DNA of 64,000 nt from HGM04593 sp045646845 (GTDB lineage: Bacteria > Bacteroidota > Bacteroidia > Bacteroidales > Bacteroidaceae), in assembly GCA_045646845.1 (NCBI GenBank), contig JAZRLO010000044.1, positions 1-64,000 on the forward strand, written 5' to 3'. The position numbers were made by a program, and so were the translations under genes. The notes beneath the pieces were generated by a model. It saw only the letters and a list, made by a program, of their open reading frames with translations. It ran no database searches and was not told where the DNA came from. Shown piece by piece: positions 26,687 to 35,893 of the stretch. The stretch's first letter is position 1. The number at the start of each line of letters is the position of its first letter.

Positions 26687-26905
26687 ATGTATAGTTTGTG
26701 CGTTGTATTGATGGTTATAGCAGCAGTGCTTATGTGCCTTATCGTTTTGATACAGAACTCAAAGGGTGGCGGTCTTGCTTCAAGTTTCTCATCATCTAAC
26801 CAGATCATGGGTGTAAGAAAGACTACTGATTTCCTTGAGAAGGCTACATGGACCCTTGCTGCGGCTATGGTTATTCTAAGCGTTCTGGCATCACACTCGA
26901 TGTAA
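26687..26905 (+). CDS. secG: Preprotein translocase subunit SecG
   Basis: A 72-residue protein with two hydrophobic segments (about 3-21 and 50-68) separated by the signature LIQNSKGGGLASSFS, then a short polar loop. This is the standard SecG layout; SecG assists the SecYEG channel at the inner membrane. It is the last gene of the activator-lptE-TPR-secG run and is followed by a terminator at 26960. Confidence 0.92.
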   Translation: MYSLCVVLMVIAAVLMCLIVLIQNSKGGGLASSFSSSNQIMGVRKTTDFLEKATWTLAAAMVILSVLASHSM

Positions 26906-26959
26906 TAGGCGACAGGAATAACGGCAGGGTACAAATGATTGCCTTGCAACAGATAGACA

Positions 26960-26990
26960 GACCGGCTCACAAGCCGGTCTTTGTTTGTTT
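26960..26990 (+). terminator. Terminator of the lptE-secG run
   Basis: GACCGGC at 26960-26966 pairs with GCCGGTC at 26973-26979, followed by TTTGTTTGTTT. Confidence 0.85.
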
Positions 26991-27156
26991 ATGCTTGCCG
27001 CATCGGACATGACGGCTCAGTTGCCTGAATTTCTTATCCTCCCGGGGGGTGCAGATTAGCTAAGTTGGAAAACAGTTAAACCGCCAAAAAGGGGTTGACC
27101 TCGTACGCAATGGCATTTACTTCAAGTAAACTGCGGTATTTGGGGCCTTCGCAAGC
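26991..27156. other. Non-coding gap before hairpin repeat C
   Basis: No credible gene. The stretch contains GGGG/CCCC-rich patches and short frames only, and leads directly into repeat copy C. Confidence 0.35.
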
Positions 27157-27222
27157 CTAAAATAGCTCTTTTTATTCGAACCTCAACAATAAAAGGGTGA
27201 CCCCAAAAAGCTGGGTCACCCT
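27157..27222 (+). repeat. Dispersed hairpin-terminator repeat, copy C
   Basis: The block CTCTTTTTATTCGAACCTC followed by AACAATAA matches copy A almost base for base, and the second hairpin (AGGGTGACCC at 27194-27203 with GGGTCACCCT at 27213-27222) has the same core. The first-hairpin left arm GAGGTT is missing here. On the minus strand this hairpin can terminate the DUF349 gene that ends at 27245. Confidence 0.75.
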
Positions 27223-27244
27223 CGCAATATCAAGGTAGAAGTAT

Positions 27245-29116
27245 TTACTCCTTCTCCATTTCCTCTTCTACAAGGTGAATCTTCTTCAGTATCACCTGAG
27301 CGTCCTGTTTGAGCTTTTCGACTCTCTGGCGCATTACATCAACAAGGCTTTCGCCCTTCTTGTTCGATACGCTCAAGAATCCGAGGTTGTTCTCGTATGT
27401 AGAAATCTCGTTCTTCAGTGTCTCATACTGTCTGATGAGGTGGTCGCGTTCGCGCTGGAGGCTGTTTCCGCCCTTGTTGATGTTGTTGCGGAAGTTGGCT
27501 ATCTTGCGCTCGTTTGCACTGATGTGGAGTGCTTCGTAGATGGCGTTGCTGGCCTCTCTGTACTCCTTGTAAATCTTGTCTTTCTCTTTGAAAGGCACGA
27601 ATCCTATGCTGTTCCACTCCTGTGCAAGTGCCGACAGCTGGCTTGTCTGCTGCCCTGCGGGAAGCGTGGTGTCAATGGCCTTTATCTTCTCTATAATTTC
27701 GCGTTTGAGCTTAAGGTTCTCCTGCTCTATGCTTCTCTGGCTTGATGTCGCCGCATTGCGTCTTTCAAAGAATGCGTCACATGCCGTAACGAAGCGTTTC
27801 CACAAGGCGTCGGAATGCTTCTGCGGAACGGGACCGGTCTCCTTCCACTCCTTCTGCAGTTTTGTGAGCTTGTCGGCTGTCTCTTTCCACTCTTCGCTGT
27901 CTTTCAGTGCTTCAGCTGCATCGCATAGCTCTTTCTTGCGCTCGAGGTTCTTTACAAGAGTGTTTTTTGCCTCTTTGAAGAAGTCGCTCTTCTGCTTGAA
28001 GAACGCATCGCATGCAGCGCGGTAACGCTCGAAAATCTTGAGATTCATCTTCTGTGGAGCGAAGCCAATCTCTTTCCATTTAGCCTGCAGGGCGATGATC
28101 TGTTCTGTCGCGTTGTTCCAGGCCTGGAATGTCGTGAGTGCAGCAAGGTCCATGTTCTCAATCTCCTCGCAGATGGCACTCTTCTTTTCGAGGTTCTCCT
28201 TCTCCTTCTCCTTTTTCGCCTCGAAGTGTTCCTGATGGCGACGATTGATGTTTGTTGATGCTGTCTTGAAACGTGTCCAGATCTCCTCGCGCAGTTCCTG
28301 TGCGACAGGGCCTGTCTCGCGGAATTCATTGTGGAGCTGTTGGAGCTGGCGGAAAGCATTTATGATGTCTTCCTCCTTCTCAAGAACTTCCGCTGTTTCG
28401 CATATTCTTGTCTTTATCTCAAGGTTCTTCTTGAAATCATATTCACGGAATTCATGGTTTATCTTCAGTACATCGTAGAACTGCTCCGTGAGCAACTGGT
28501 ACTGTTTCCACATCTCTGTCACTTTCTCCTGAGGGATGTTCCTTATCTCTTTCCATTTTGCCTGTACGGCTTTGAATTCATTGACTTCGGGTGTGCCCTG
28601 GCCTGCTTTTTCCACAAGAGCCTGCAACTGTTCAAGAAGACGTACTTTCTCTTCGTAGTTAGCCTTCATCTCCTCTTCCTGAGCAGCAAGCCATGCATTG
28701 CGCTTGGCCTTTATGGTTGCCATGTGGCTCTTGAAGGCCTCTTCGAGCCCGTCCTCCTTGGGGATGAACAGGGCCTCGTCACCGCCTTGAGCGACAAATT
28801 CTTTCATTTCGGCCTCTATCTCCGCTGTGCGGATACGGTAGAACTGTACCTTCAACGCTTCAACCTCGTTTCTGTTGCCGTTGGCATATTCGCCTTCGGC
28901 AATGACACTCAAGCGTCCGATAATCTCCTGACGGCTTTCCGGCTTTGCACTTGCCTCTTCTGCAACAGAGGCTACTTCTGTCTCTACTTCTGGAGTCTCC
29001 TCTTCGTTGCTGTTCTGCTCAATCTGTTCAATCGTAGTGGCATCTACAGCCTCTTCAGGAGTACTCACGATGTTCAACTCTTCCTGCTGTACATCGGGTT
29101 TCTTTGTTTCGTTCAT
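27245..29116 (-). CDS. DUF349 repeat protein
   Basis: A 623-residue, strongly helical protein. An acidic N-terminal tail of about 60 residues is followed by at least five DUF349 repeats, each recognisable by a tryptophan-centred WKEIG or FRETG segment, a proline and a following aromatic pair such as LWKRF or IFERYRAA. The C-terminus is a coiled coil ending LVEEEMEKE. No signal peptide. DUF349 proteins are common in Bacteroidota; the function is not established, although related proteins in other phyla have been tied to nucleic-acid or stress roles. It stands alone between two hairpins. A TATATTCG -7-like box lies upstream on the minus strand. Confidence 0.85.
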   Translation of the reverse strand: MNETKKPDVQQEELNIVSTPEEAVDATTIEQIEQNSNEEETPEVETEVASVAEEASAKPESRQEIIGRLSVIAEGEYANGNRNEVEALKVQFYRIRTAEIEAEMKEFVAQGGDEALFIPKEDGLEEAFKSHMATIKAKRNAWLAAQEEEMKANYEEKVRLLEQLQALVEKAGQGTPEVNEFKAVQAKWKEIRNIPQEKVTEMWKQYQLLTEQFYDVLKINHEFREYDFKKNLEIKTRICETAEVLEKEEDIINAFRQLQQLHNEFRETGPVAQELREEIWTRFKTASTNINRRHQEHFEAKKEKEKENLEKKSAICEEIENMDLAALTTFQAWNNATEQIIALQAKWKEIGFAPQKMNLKIFERYRAACDAFFKQKSDFFKEAKNTLVKNLERKKELCDAAEALKDSEEWKETADKLTKLQKEWKETGPVPQKHSDALWKRFVTACDAFFERRNAATSSQRSIEQENLKLKREIIEKIKAIDTTLPAGQQTSQLSALAQEWNSIGFVPFKEKDKIYKEYREASNAIYEALHISANERKIANFRNNINKGGNSLQRERDHLIRQYETLKNEISTYENNLGFLSVSNKKGESLVDVMRQRVEKLKQDAQVILKKIHLVEEEMEKE

Positions 29117-29393
29117 CTGCTTGTTGTTTTAAGTTCTTGCGAAAATGTCCCCGGCGCATATTAGCGGCGGGTGACCTTTTGCGCATTATTCTGCGAATAT
29201 AAATATAAAATTCGATTATAATGCAATCTGTTGCTAAAGTTTTTAACAAAATGGCATAAGAACATGTCGTAAGATGGATGATGGCTTGCGTTGTGCTGTT
29301 TTATGGTACCGGTTTATCTTTAAAATTACCATTACTGTACAATCCCAATGATAATTCCCCTAACAATAATCACCCGTAAAGGGTTCATTTGCT

Positions 29394-29438
29394 GCAATAT
29401 ATAACGGGCCCCATAATCTGAGGCCCGTTATATATTGC
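29394..29438. terminator. Long perfect inverted repeat near the T9SS cargo gene
   Basis: GCAATATATAACGGGCC (29394-29410) pairs perfectly over 17 bp with 29422-29438, with an 11-base loop. It sits 30 bases after the stop of the minus-strand secreted-protein gene, so a terminator role is likely, with the AT-rich base of the stem in place of a long T run. A protein-binding palindrome is the alternative. Confidence 0.6.
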
Positions 29439-29468
29439 TAATCGTTCAGTTGGCTGCCGATGTTTCCT

Positions 29469-31538
29469 TTACTTGATATATGCCTTTGTGCCGTTTACAA
29501 TGTATATTCCGGCAGGAAGTGCCTTCAGAGACTCAGGGTCTGTCGTTTTAAGTATTTTCTGTCCGGCAATGCTATAAACTGTCCAACAGTTGTTGCAGTC
29601 AGCTGTAATCTCTCCGATACCTGCAATCTCACCGGTGCCGTTTTTTACGGTATATGTGAGAGTCACGCCCTTTACTGATTTTCCGTTTCCGTCAACGAAG
29701 TAGCCGTCAGGTATCTCAAGGTAGTATGTTCCGTTGCCCTTCAACGGTTCTGTGGTTTTCAGTGCAGCCTGCTCCATCTCAATCATGCCGCCCTCTTTCT
29801 TCTCAGTTGTTCTCTCAAGGGCATATGACCACTCCTTGCCTTCTGCATACAGCTTCGGACGTATTGAGGTGTCATCGGTATGTCCTGCGAAGTAGCTGAA
29901 GGTGAAGATGAAGTGTGAGAGCTCTTCAACGGTTTCGCCGTCGGCAGGAGATACCTCAGTGATGGTTGCAGCCGGAGCGTTGCCCTCAAGCGTGTAAGTG
30001 GCCAGGGTGCGTACGCCATATTTGCTGTTTACGGGTAATGCCATGTTCATGCCGTCGGGGTTGAGCATAATGTCACCTGTAATGTTAATCTGCAGGTTGG
30101 TGTTGTTCAGCGATGTAATCGGGTTGCTTGCTGCAAGCATGAGGGTGTTCTTGTCAATCTGTGTACATGTCAAGGGAACGCTTATTTCATAGCCTTCTAC
30201 AGTAGCTGCAAGGTCCTTTGCCGAAATACCTTCGGAGCATGTGACTGTTATCTTGTCGAATTTGTCGAAATAACTGCCGGTTTCGGGACTTATGGTGTAT
30301 GTGGGATATTCGCGCTGCATGTATAGCTTGGGAAGTACGTGACCTTCCGTTACCTTCTCGGCTGTATAACATCCGTATGTGCCGTGCTCGGTAGAGTAGT
30401 GGATGGTGTAACCGTCAACTGCAATTGTCGCATTGCCATCGTTGTCTATGGAAACGTTCCATACTGCTCCGGCCGCAGGCTTTTCTGCCGCATAATTGAA
30501 ACTTGTATATGTTCCGCTGTGGTAAATATAGCGTCCGAGTTTATCCTGAATGGTGTAGCCGCCGTCTGTTGCTGTGAATGTGAATCCGGCACATTCTACG
30601 GCTTCGATATATCTTTCGTTCGCTGTCAATGCAGTCTTTGTCGGCAAGTATCCGTAAGCTTTTTCGCCATAAAAGTAGCATGCTGCGCTATCCGCAGCAA
30701 CCATCGCATACTTGTTGCCGCTGATGATGTTTGTTGCATTTAAGTATGGCATTGTGCGTGAAACAATGTATGTAGCCTCTGTCACACTGCTCTTGAATAC
30801 TGCATCACCGTCAACAATAACTGCTATGGCTTTGATTGTGGTTGCCTCTGTTAACTTCTCATATATCTGGTATGTCTTGTTGCTCTTTGTCGTTCCTTTT
30901 TCGTTGATATAATCCTCGTAGCTTGGCTCCGTGCCGTCGGTGGTGTAGTAGAAAACGGAATTGGGGTCTGCGTAGTCAACGTCTGTGGTAACGGTAACCT
31001 CGTCGGCATATATACCGACAGGGGTCTTGAATACAGGAGCCGGAACGGTTACCATGCTTGCGTCGGGTGTGTATTCAATGGTGATTGACTCGACGTAATA
31101 TGCGCGTTGTGATGCTTTCCAGCTTATGGCAATGTCACCCATCGCTCCGGCCGTTTCAAATGTATAGCCTGTTGATGTGGTGGTAAGGGTGTATGGCTCT
31201 GAAGCCTGTCCGCCGACAGTCATGGTCATCTTTGCGTCACCGCTTGCCGCAATAGAGCTTTTGACTGTGACACTCTTTATCTTGACTCCGGAAAAAGCCG
31301 ATGTGCTCAAGGTGTAGGTGTCGGTGTTGGGTGTGTTTTTACTACCTACCTGTATGCCCTTGCCGCTACTCCAGCCGATGTATGATGCGCCGGTAGCATT
31401 CCATTCGATGTCGCTGAGACTGGTTGTGCCGCCGGTGGTCGTGAGTTCGCCGCTCTTGAAAGTGTGAGTGTAGGTCTCGGCATTTACAGAACCTACAGTC
31501 AAGGCGATGCTGAAAAGAAAGAGTATAAATTTCTTCAT
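29469..31538 (-). CDS. Secreted protein with CHB_HEX_C-like domain and T9SS-like C-terminus
   Basis: A 689-residue protein read from the MKKF start at 31538, two codons after another ATG. It has a signal peptide ending near VNAETYTH, a beta-rich first domain, and a FYYTTDGTEPS stretch typical of chitobiase/beta-hexosaminidase C-terminal (sugar-binding-like) domains near residue 200. Further Ig-like strands follow (ITEVSPADGETV). The last 40 residues, VYSIAGQKI then LPAGIYIVNG, have the shape of a type IX secretion sorting domain. porQ in this window supports a working T9SS. It is the last gene of the SusCD run. A surface adhesin or binding protein is likely; no catalytic motif was found. Confidence 0.8.
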   Translation of the reverse strand: MKKFILFLFSIALTVGSVNAETYTHTFKSGELTTTGGTTSLSDIEWNATGASYIGWSSGKGIQVGSKNTPNTDTYTLSTSAFSGVKIKSVTVKSSIAASGDAKMTMTVGGQASEPYTLTTTSTGYTFETAGAMGDIAISWKASQRAYYVESITIEYTPDASMVTVPAPVFKTPVGIYADEVTVTTDVDYADPNSVFYYTTDGTEPSYEDYINEKGTTKSNKTYQIYEKLTEATTIKAIAVIVDGDAVFKSSVTEATYIVSRTMPYLNATNIISGNKYAMVAADSAACYFYGEKAYGYLPTKTALTANERYIEAVECAGFTFTATDGGYTIQDKLGRYIYHSGTYTSFNYAAEKPAAGAVWNVSIDNDGNATIAVDGYTIHYSTEHGTYGCYTAEKVTEGHVLPKLYMQREYPTYTISPETGSYFDKFDKITVTCSEGISAKDLAATVEGYEISVPLTCTQIDKNTLMLAASNPITSLNNTNLQINITGDIMLNPDGMNMALPVNSKYGVRTLATYTLEGNAPAATITEVSPADGETVEELSHFIFTFSYFAGHTDDTSIRPKLYAEGKEWSYALERTTEKKEGGMIEMEQAALKTTEPLKGNGTYYLEIPDGYFVDGNGKSVKGVTLTYTVKNGTGEIAGIGEITADCNNCWTVYSIAGQKILKTTDPESLKALPAGIYIVNGTKAYIK

Positions 31539-31573
31539 TGTCATTTTCTTTTTATATGGGTTTATATGTTCTT

Positions 31574-32092
31574 TTATTTATTGTTGGTAACCTCTTTGAG
31601 GCGCTCAATGAATTTCTGCGTGTCCATTATAGCACCGATAATCTCTCCGCTCTTGTTGCCTTCTGCGTCAATGATAAGGAATGACGGGTATATACCTACC
31701 TGATACTTCTTGCCGTATTCCACACCTTTGCCCTCTTCCATGTCCATTGTGACAGGGATGAAGTTGCTGTTTATATAATTTCCACACTCTGTGGTGGCAA
31801 AAACTTTCTCTTTCATCTTCTTGCAGGGACCGCATGTCTTTATGTGGCAGTAGAGAAATACGGGTTTGTTTTTCTCTTTTGAAATCTTCAACGCCTCCTC
31901 GAGTTCAATTTCCTGGAAATTGACGCCGATGCCCTCCTGTGTGTCTGTCTGCTCTTCAGCAGTCTCTCTGACTGTCGCTTCAACCGTCTCTGCCATCTTG
32001 GGTTCTTCGTTGACGGTGGCCATCTCCTTTCCGCTGCTGCACGAGCATGCCGCAGCAAGCATAAGCATGCAAATGTGTTTCCTTGTCTTCAT
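31574..32092 (-). CDS. Thioredoxin-like lipoprotein with CGPC motif
   Basis: A 172-residue protein. A short signal peptide with a cysteine-rich lipobox region (AAACSCSS) is followed by an acidic linker of about 40 residues and a thioredoxin fold: FLYCHIKTCGPCKKMK with the redox CxxC near residues 87-90, then YQVGIYPSFLIID with the cis-proline. The fold is of the thioredoxin_7/DUF255-like type often found tethered to the Bacteroidota envelope. It follows the TlpA-like gene by 14 bases and likely reduces or isomerises disulfides in the periplasm. Exact client unknown. Confidence 0.85.
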   Translation of the reverse strand: MKTRKHICMLMLAAACSCSSGKEMATVNEEPKMAETVEATVRETAEEQTDTQEGIGVNFQEIELEEALKISKEKNKPVFLYCHIKTCGPCKKMKEKVFATTECGNYINSNFIPVTMDMEEGKGVEYGKKYQVGIYPSFLIIDAEGNKSGEIIGAIMDTQKFIERLKEVTNNK

Positions 32093-32106
32093 TATATTAT
32101 ATTGTT

Positions 32107-33243
32107 TTACAGTGTTTTTTCAATTATCTCTTCAAGTCCTCCTCCTGCCGGCGGTGCAAAAGCATCTACAATGTATCCCTCTTTGTCGATGACAATATAA
32201 CGTGGTATGCCGGATATGTAGTAATCTACTTCGAACTGCGACATCTCTTCCTTGCCTGGTATCAGGTTTACTATACCATGTAGGCCGTGCTTCTCAATGG
32301 CTTCTCTCCATTTTGCTTCATCGCCTGTGCGGTCGATGGAAATGGTTATTATCTCTACTCTGGGGTCATCCTTGTATCTCTGGTGCAGTGCCAGCAGTTT
32401 GGGCATGCCCTTTATGCAACTGCTGCACCAGGTTGCCCAGACGTCGATTACAAGGGTTTTGCCCCTGAATTCCGCAAAAGTGTGTAGCTTTCCGTCTGCA
32501 TCCTTAAGGGCCGGACAGGGAGCAACTTTGCCGCCCATGATATTTGCATATGCGTTCATAAGTTTCAGGACATCTCTTTTCGTCTTGCTGTCCGCAACAT
32601 TCTTCTCTATGAGCGGTTTTGTCTCCAGCATCTCTGCGGTGCATCCTGAATTGGCAATCGGGAATTTCATCTTCTTTAGATAGACAAGGTGCAGAGCGTC
32701 GTTGCCGGTTGAGAAAACCTCTTTAAGTTTGCTGTAGTCGTTGGCATTGATTTTCCTTATGGGAAAGAATACTGTTGCCGTAAGTCCATCCCGTGATTCG
32801 TCGAAGCTGCTACCGCTTTTCATGGCTTTGAGCGTGAAGTAGTGGTCGCAGAACTTCTCCATCTTTCTGCCATCCATGAACTCCTTGACATTGATGTCGT
32901 CAAGGTCAATCTCTTCGTACAGTTCGGGGAGCATCGCGATGTCCGTGTTCTTTCCCCTGCAAGCGAACATGTATTCACCACAGTTCCAAATGTAATGGCA
33001 CATGTTCCATGTGTGCAGACGTGACTGCTCCTTGGAGATGGCACTTTCTATGGATACGTATGTCTCTATAATCTCCCCGGCACTCTTGAACTCCTTGTGC
33101 CAAAGCGAGTCGATGCTTTCTGTTCCTGTAATTACGGATATCTGCACCGTCTCATTCTTTACAGGTGTGTTCTGTGATACTGAACACGAAGCGGAGAACA
33201 TCATCGCAATCAACAGGCATCCTGCTGGGCTGATAAATCTCAT
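32107..33243 (-). CDS. TlpA-like thiol-disulfide oxidoreductase
   Basis: A 378-residue lipoprotein-type protein (lipobox in MFSASCSVS). The N-terminal 230 residues form a helical domain usual in the large Bacteroidota TlpA-like proteins; the C-terminal 140 residues are a thioredoxin domain with VIDVWATWCSSCIKGMP (CSSC redox pair) and ISGIPRYIVID carrying the cis-proline. TlpA-type proteins pass electrons to periplasmic disulfides, for example in cytochrome maturation. Here the gene lies in the SusCD run between a lipoprotein and a second thioredoxin, suggesting that the imported or bound material is thiol- or metal-containing, or that the secreted partners need disulfide repair. Confidence 0.85.
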   Translation of the reverse strand: MRFISPAGCLLIAMMFSASCSVSQNTPVKNETVQISVITGTESIDSLWHKEFKSAGEIIETYVSIESAISKEQSRLHTWNMCHYIWNCGEYMFACRGKNTDIAMLPELYEEIDLDDINVKEFMDGRKMEKFCDHYFTLKAMKSGSSFDESRDGLTATVFFPIRKINANDYSKLKEVFSTGNDALHLVYLKKMKFPIANSGCTAEMLETKPLIEKNVADSKTKRDVLKLMNAYANIMGGKVAPCPALKDADGKLHTFAEFRGKTLVIDVWATWCSSCIKGMPKLLALHQRYKDDPRVEIITISIDRTGDEAKWREAIEKHGLHGIVNLIPGKEEMSQFEVDYYISGIPRYIVIDKEGYIVDAFAPPAGGGLEEIIEKTL

Positions 33244-33258
33244 TGTCTTGGAAACTGT

Positions 33259-34293
33259 TTATTTGTTCTTTATACCATATGCGATACCTTTCAGGTCTAT
33301 ACCGTATCTCTCTTTCATATGGTTGGTTACGATTTCATACTTTTCCTTTATCATCGGATATTTGTCCGACGGATAACGGGCTTCGAACTCCTCCGGTGTA
33401 AGCCACATGGCGTTCTTTATGTATGTGGTGAAGAGGTTGTAGTTGGGGTACTTGTCCTTTTCCCAATAATAGCAACTTGTCTCGTTTGCGTAGGGGGGAG
33501 TCCAGACCTGTTTCTGTACACCTGTTCCGAAGTTGTCGTTTATCATATCCACAAATCCCAATTTGTATTTGTAGTTGGGCTTTGACGGGTCAATATGGTT
33601 CATCTTCAGGCTTTCGCTGAAGTCGTATCCTGTCCACAATTCATCTGGCGAAACAATTTCCCCTTTATCAATGGAGTTGTATATGGCCTGTATCATGAAA
33701 AGGCAACGCTGCTGCTTGAGCGTGTATTCGGCATCCCCACCACCATTTATGGCATCTTCCTTGAAACTGATGGCCCAGTTGTCGAAGTTACCGAGCTTTA
33801 TGGGCTTGAACGGGTCGGTAGTCGTACCCCCTCCGCCGTTGTTGTTCCCTTCACCGTAATCACGGGGCTCGGTGCGCAGGTTGTGAATCATATAAATCTT
33901 TACGGGGAATGTGGAGCGTGCGAACTCCTTGCTTATGTTCGGGAATATGTAGTTGTAGAAGTAATCCACGTAGAAGGGGAGGTGCTCCTCGGGTAGGTTC
34001 CACGACGGGGCATCGCGCTCTTCGTCATAACCTGCCACATATATGTCACCGGTTCCTGCCGATACCCAGTCGCGGTTCAGGTCCTCCTCCGTGATGTCCT
34101 TGTAGAGAAGATACACTCCATACTCTTCCTTTATTTCGTTTATCAGCGAGTCGTATCTGCTGTCGCCCTGCGGAAAACCTCCACGTATTGGGGAGTAGTT
34201 GCCGGACGGTGTGATGTTTTCCTCATGGCTGCATGATGCAATGAGTGCCATTCCGGCAAGAATGATCGCTGTTGTACAGATAAACTTTTTCAT
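33259..34293 (-). CDS. SusCD-linked lipoprotein, unknown
   Basis: A 344-residue lipoprotein (MKKFICTTAI; lipobox IASC near residue 21) read from 34293. The first half (YDSLINEIKEEYGVYLLYKD, then FYNYIFPNI) resembles the N-terminal part of the putative zinc-peptidase lipoproteins (Mx1 type) that accompany some SusCD pairs, but no HExxH motif is present where it would be needed. An asparagine/glycine-rich loop (NNNGGGGTTT) lies near residue 150. The position directly after SusD suggests a surface-exposed binding accessory. The relationship to Mx1 is weak; an unrelated surface lipoprotein is equally possible. Confidence 0.7.
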   Translation of the reverse strand: MKKFICTTAIILAGMALIASCSHEENITPSGNYSPIRGGFPQGDSRYDSLINEIKEEYGVYLLYKDITEEDLNRDWVSAGTGDIYVAGYDEERDAPSWNLPEEHLPFYVDYFYNYIFPNISKEFARSTFPVKIYMIHNLRTEPRDYGEGNNNGGGGTTTDPFKPIKLGNFDNWAISFKEDAINGGGDAEYTLKQQRCLFMIQAIYNSIDKGEIVSPDELWTGYDFSESLKMNHIDPSKPNYKYKLGFVDMINDNFGTGVQKQVWTPPYANETSCYYWEKDKYPNYNLFTTYIKNAMWLTPEEFEARYPSDKYPMIKEKYEIVTNHMKERYGIDLKGIAYGIKNK

Positions 34294-34317
34294 GGTCATC
34301 TATTGGTTGTTCTTGTT

Positions 34318-35880
34318 TTACATTATCGGGGTACGTTTGCCCGGCAACTCATTCTGCTCGAGACTGGGGTTCATGTTCATGGCCTCATCGGGGATGGGGA
34401 CGGTGTACATGAGGTCTCCCTCTTCGAGACGGTATGTTACGGTCTCGTCTGCACTGTTGTGCCACTTGTGGGTTATTGCAGGCATACCCCAGCGGCGAAG
34501 GTCGAACCAGCGGTGTCCTTCGAAGCAGAGTTCGCGGCGGCGTTCCTCGCGGATGAAGCTTATGAGTTCCTCCTGGCTTGAGAATGTCTCGTCATCATAG
34601 TCCTCGGGGTCGAATCTCTTCTCCCGGAGGGTGTTGAGGGCCTTCTCGGCCTCGGCCATTGCATTTCCGCCAATCATTGCCTTTGCCTCGGCATAGTTGA
34701 GGTACGCTTCAGAGAGTCTGAGGCATCGTCCGAAGACTCCTGTCGCATTCTGCGGCAAGTAGTATTGTGTTCCTATATTCACCTTTCCGAATGGCATGTT
34801 CATGAGTGTTCCTGTATTGTCACCCATGGGTGCTCTGGCTATGTACTGCGACAGTCTGAGGTCATAGTCAACGTATGTGTCGAGCAGTTCCTGCGATGCC
34901 TGGAAATATGCGTACATCTTCTTTCCGGTAGTGGTATTAACGTTGTTGGTCCCATAATATGTCCATTCGAACATGTCAATGACATTTCCATAAGGCCATA
35001 TCGTTTCAGTTGAAGAATATGTGGGATATACCATGTATGTACGTACTGTGGCTCCTTCGTCATTCGTTCCGGTCGTTGATACGTTGTTCAGGTCAACAAG
35101 CTTGAATCTGGGGTTGTCCATAACCATTTCTGCATACTCGGCTGCCTTTTCCCAGTTTTCCATATATAAATATGTACGCGATAGCATGAGTTGTACCATT
35201 GGCAGGCTAGTTCTGAAGTTGTCGCTCCAACGGTCAGCCTCTGGTAGTGACAGGTAGGCTTCTTCTGCAGTATGAAGGTCGCTCAGAATCTGTGAATATA
35301 CCTCTCCTACCGTACGTCTCTTCAGATAGTCGTTGCTCTCTTCTATTCCGCTGTTCAGTTTCAAAGGAACACCAAGGGCTTCGGGGTTGCTGTTGTATGG
35401 TGTGCCGAATATGTTTACTAGGTTGAAGTAGTAGAAACCGCGGAGTGCATATGCCTGTGCCTTCACCTTGTTTATGTTTTCTTCGGTATCTCTTACTTCG
35501 GGAAGGTAATCTATGACTGCGTTGGCACCGAGTATTACGCTGTAGTAGCTCTCGTACATGTTTATATGACCGGCCCCAGCCTCTTCCATCATCTCGAACA
35601 TGTCGGGTTGCCATGTGAAACTTGCAATATACTTGTTCCCGTCAAAGCCTTCGTTGGGAGTCTGGTAGGGAGCAGCTTCGATGTCATCGTCAAGCAGGTT
35701 CAGGAATATGTTGAAACCGCTCATGTCGTTACGCTGGTATGCTTCTCCGAGAAGCAGCTCATTGAGTGATGTCGCATCCTCGGGAACGAATTCGCTTTCC
35801 GAATTCGGCTCAAGGAAGTCGCTGCAGGAGCTCATGGTGAATGCAGTAAGTACTGCCAGTATGTTGTATTTTGTCTTCAT
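34318..35880 (-). CDS. SusD/RagB-family outer-membrane lipoprotein
   Basis: A 520-residue protein read from MKTKYNILAV at 35880. Lipobox SSC (SCSDFLEP) marks the acylated cysteine near residue 19. The central TPR-like helical scaffold and the C-terminal SusD signature REERRRELCFEGHRWFDLRRWG are both clear. SusD proteins cap the SusC barrel and bind the nutrient. It lies 13 bases after susC and forms the expected pair. The bound substrate cannot be inferred since no glycoside hydrolase or peptidase with an intact active site is linked, except an esterase. Confidence 0.93.
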   Translation of the reverse strand: MKTKYNILAVLTAFTMSSCSDFLEPNSESEFVPEDATSLNELLLGEAYQRNDMSGFNIFLNLLDDDIEAAPYQTPNEGFDGNKYIASFTWQPDMFEMMEEAGAGHINMYESYYSVILGANAVIDYLPEVRDTEENINKVKAQAYALRGFYYFNLVNIFGTPYNSNPEALGVPLKLNSGIEESNDYLKRRTVGEVYSQILSDLHTAEEAYLSLPEADRWSDNFRTSLPMVQLMLSRTYLYMENWEKAAEYAEMVMDNPRFKLVDLNNVSTTGTNDEGATVRTYMVYPTYSSTETIWPYGNVIDMFEWTYYGTNNVNTTTGKKMYAYFQASQELLDTYVDYDLRLSQYIARAPMGDNTGTLMNMPFGKVNIGTQYYLPQNATGVFGRCLRLSEAYLNYAEAKAMIGGNAMAEAEKALNTLREKRFDPEDYDDETFSSQEELISFIREERRRELCFEGHRWFDLRRWGMPAITHKWHNSADETVTYRLEEGDLMYTVPIPDEAMNMNPSLEQNELPGKRTPIM

Positions 35881-35893
35881 ATGGTTTTTGTTT

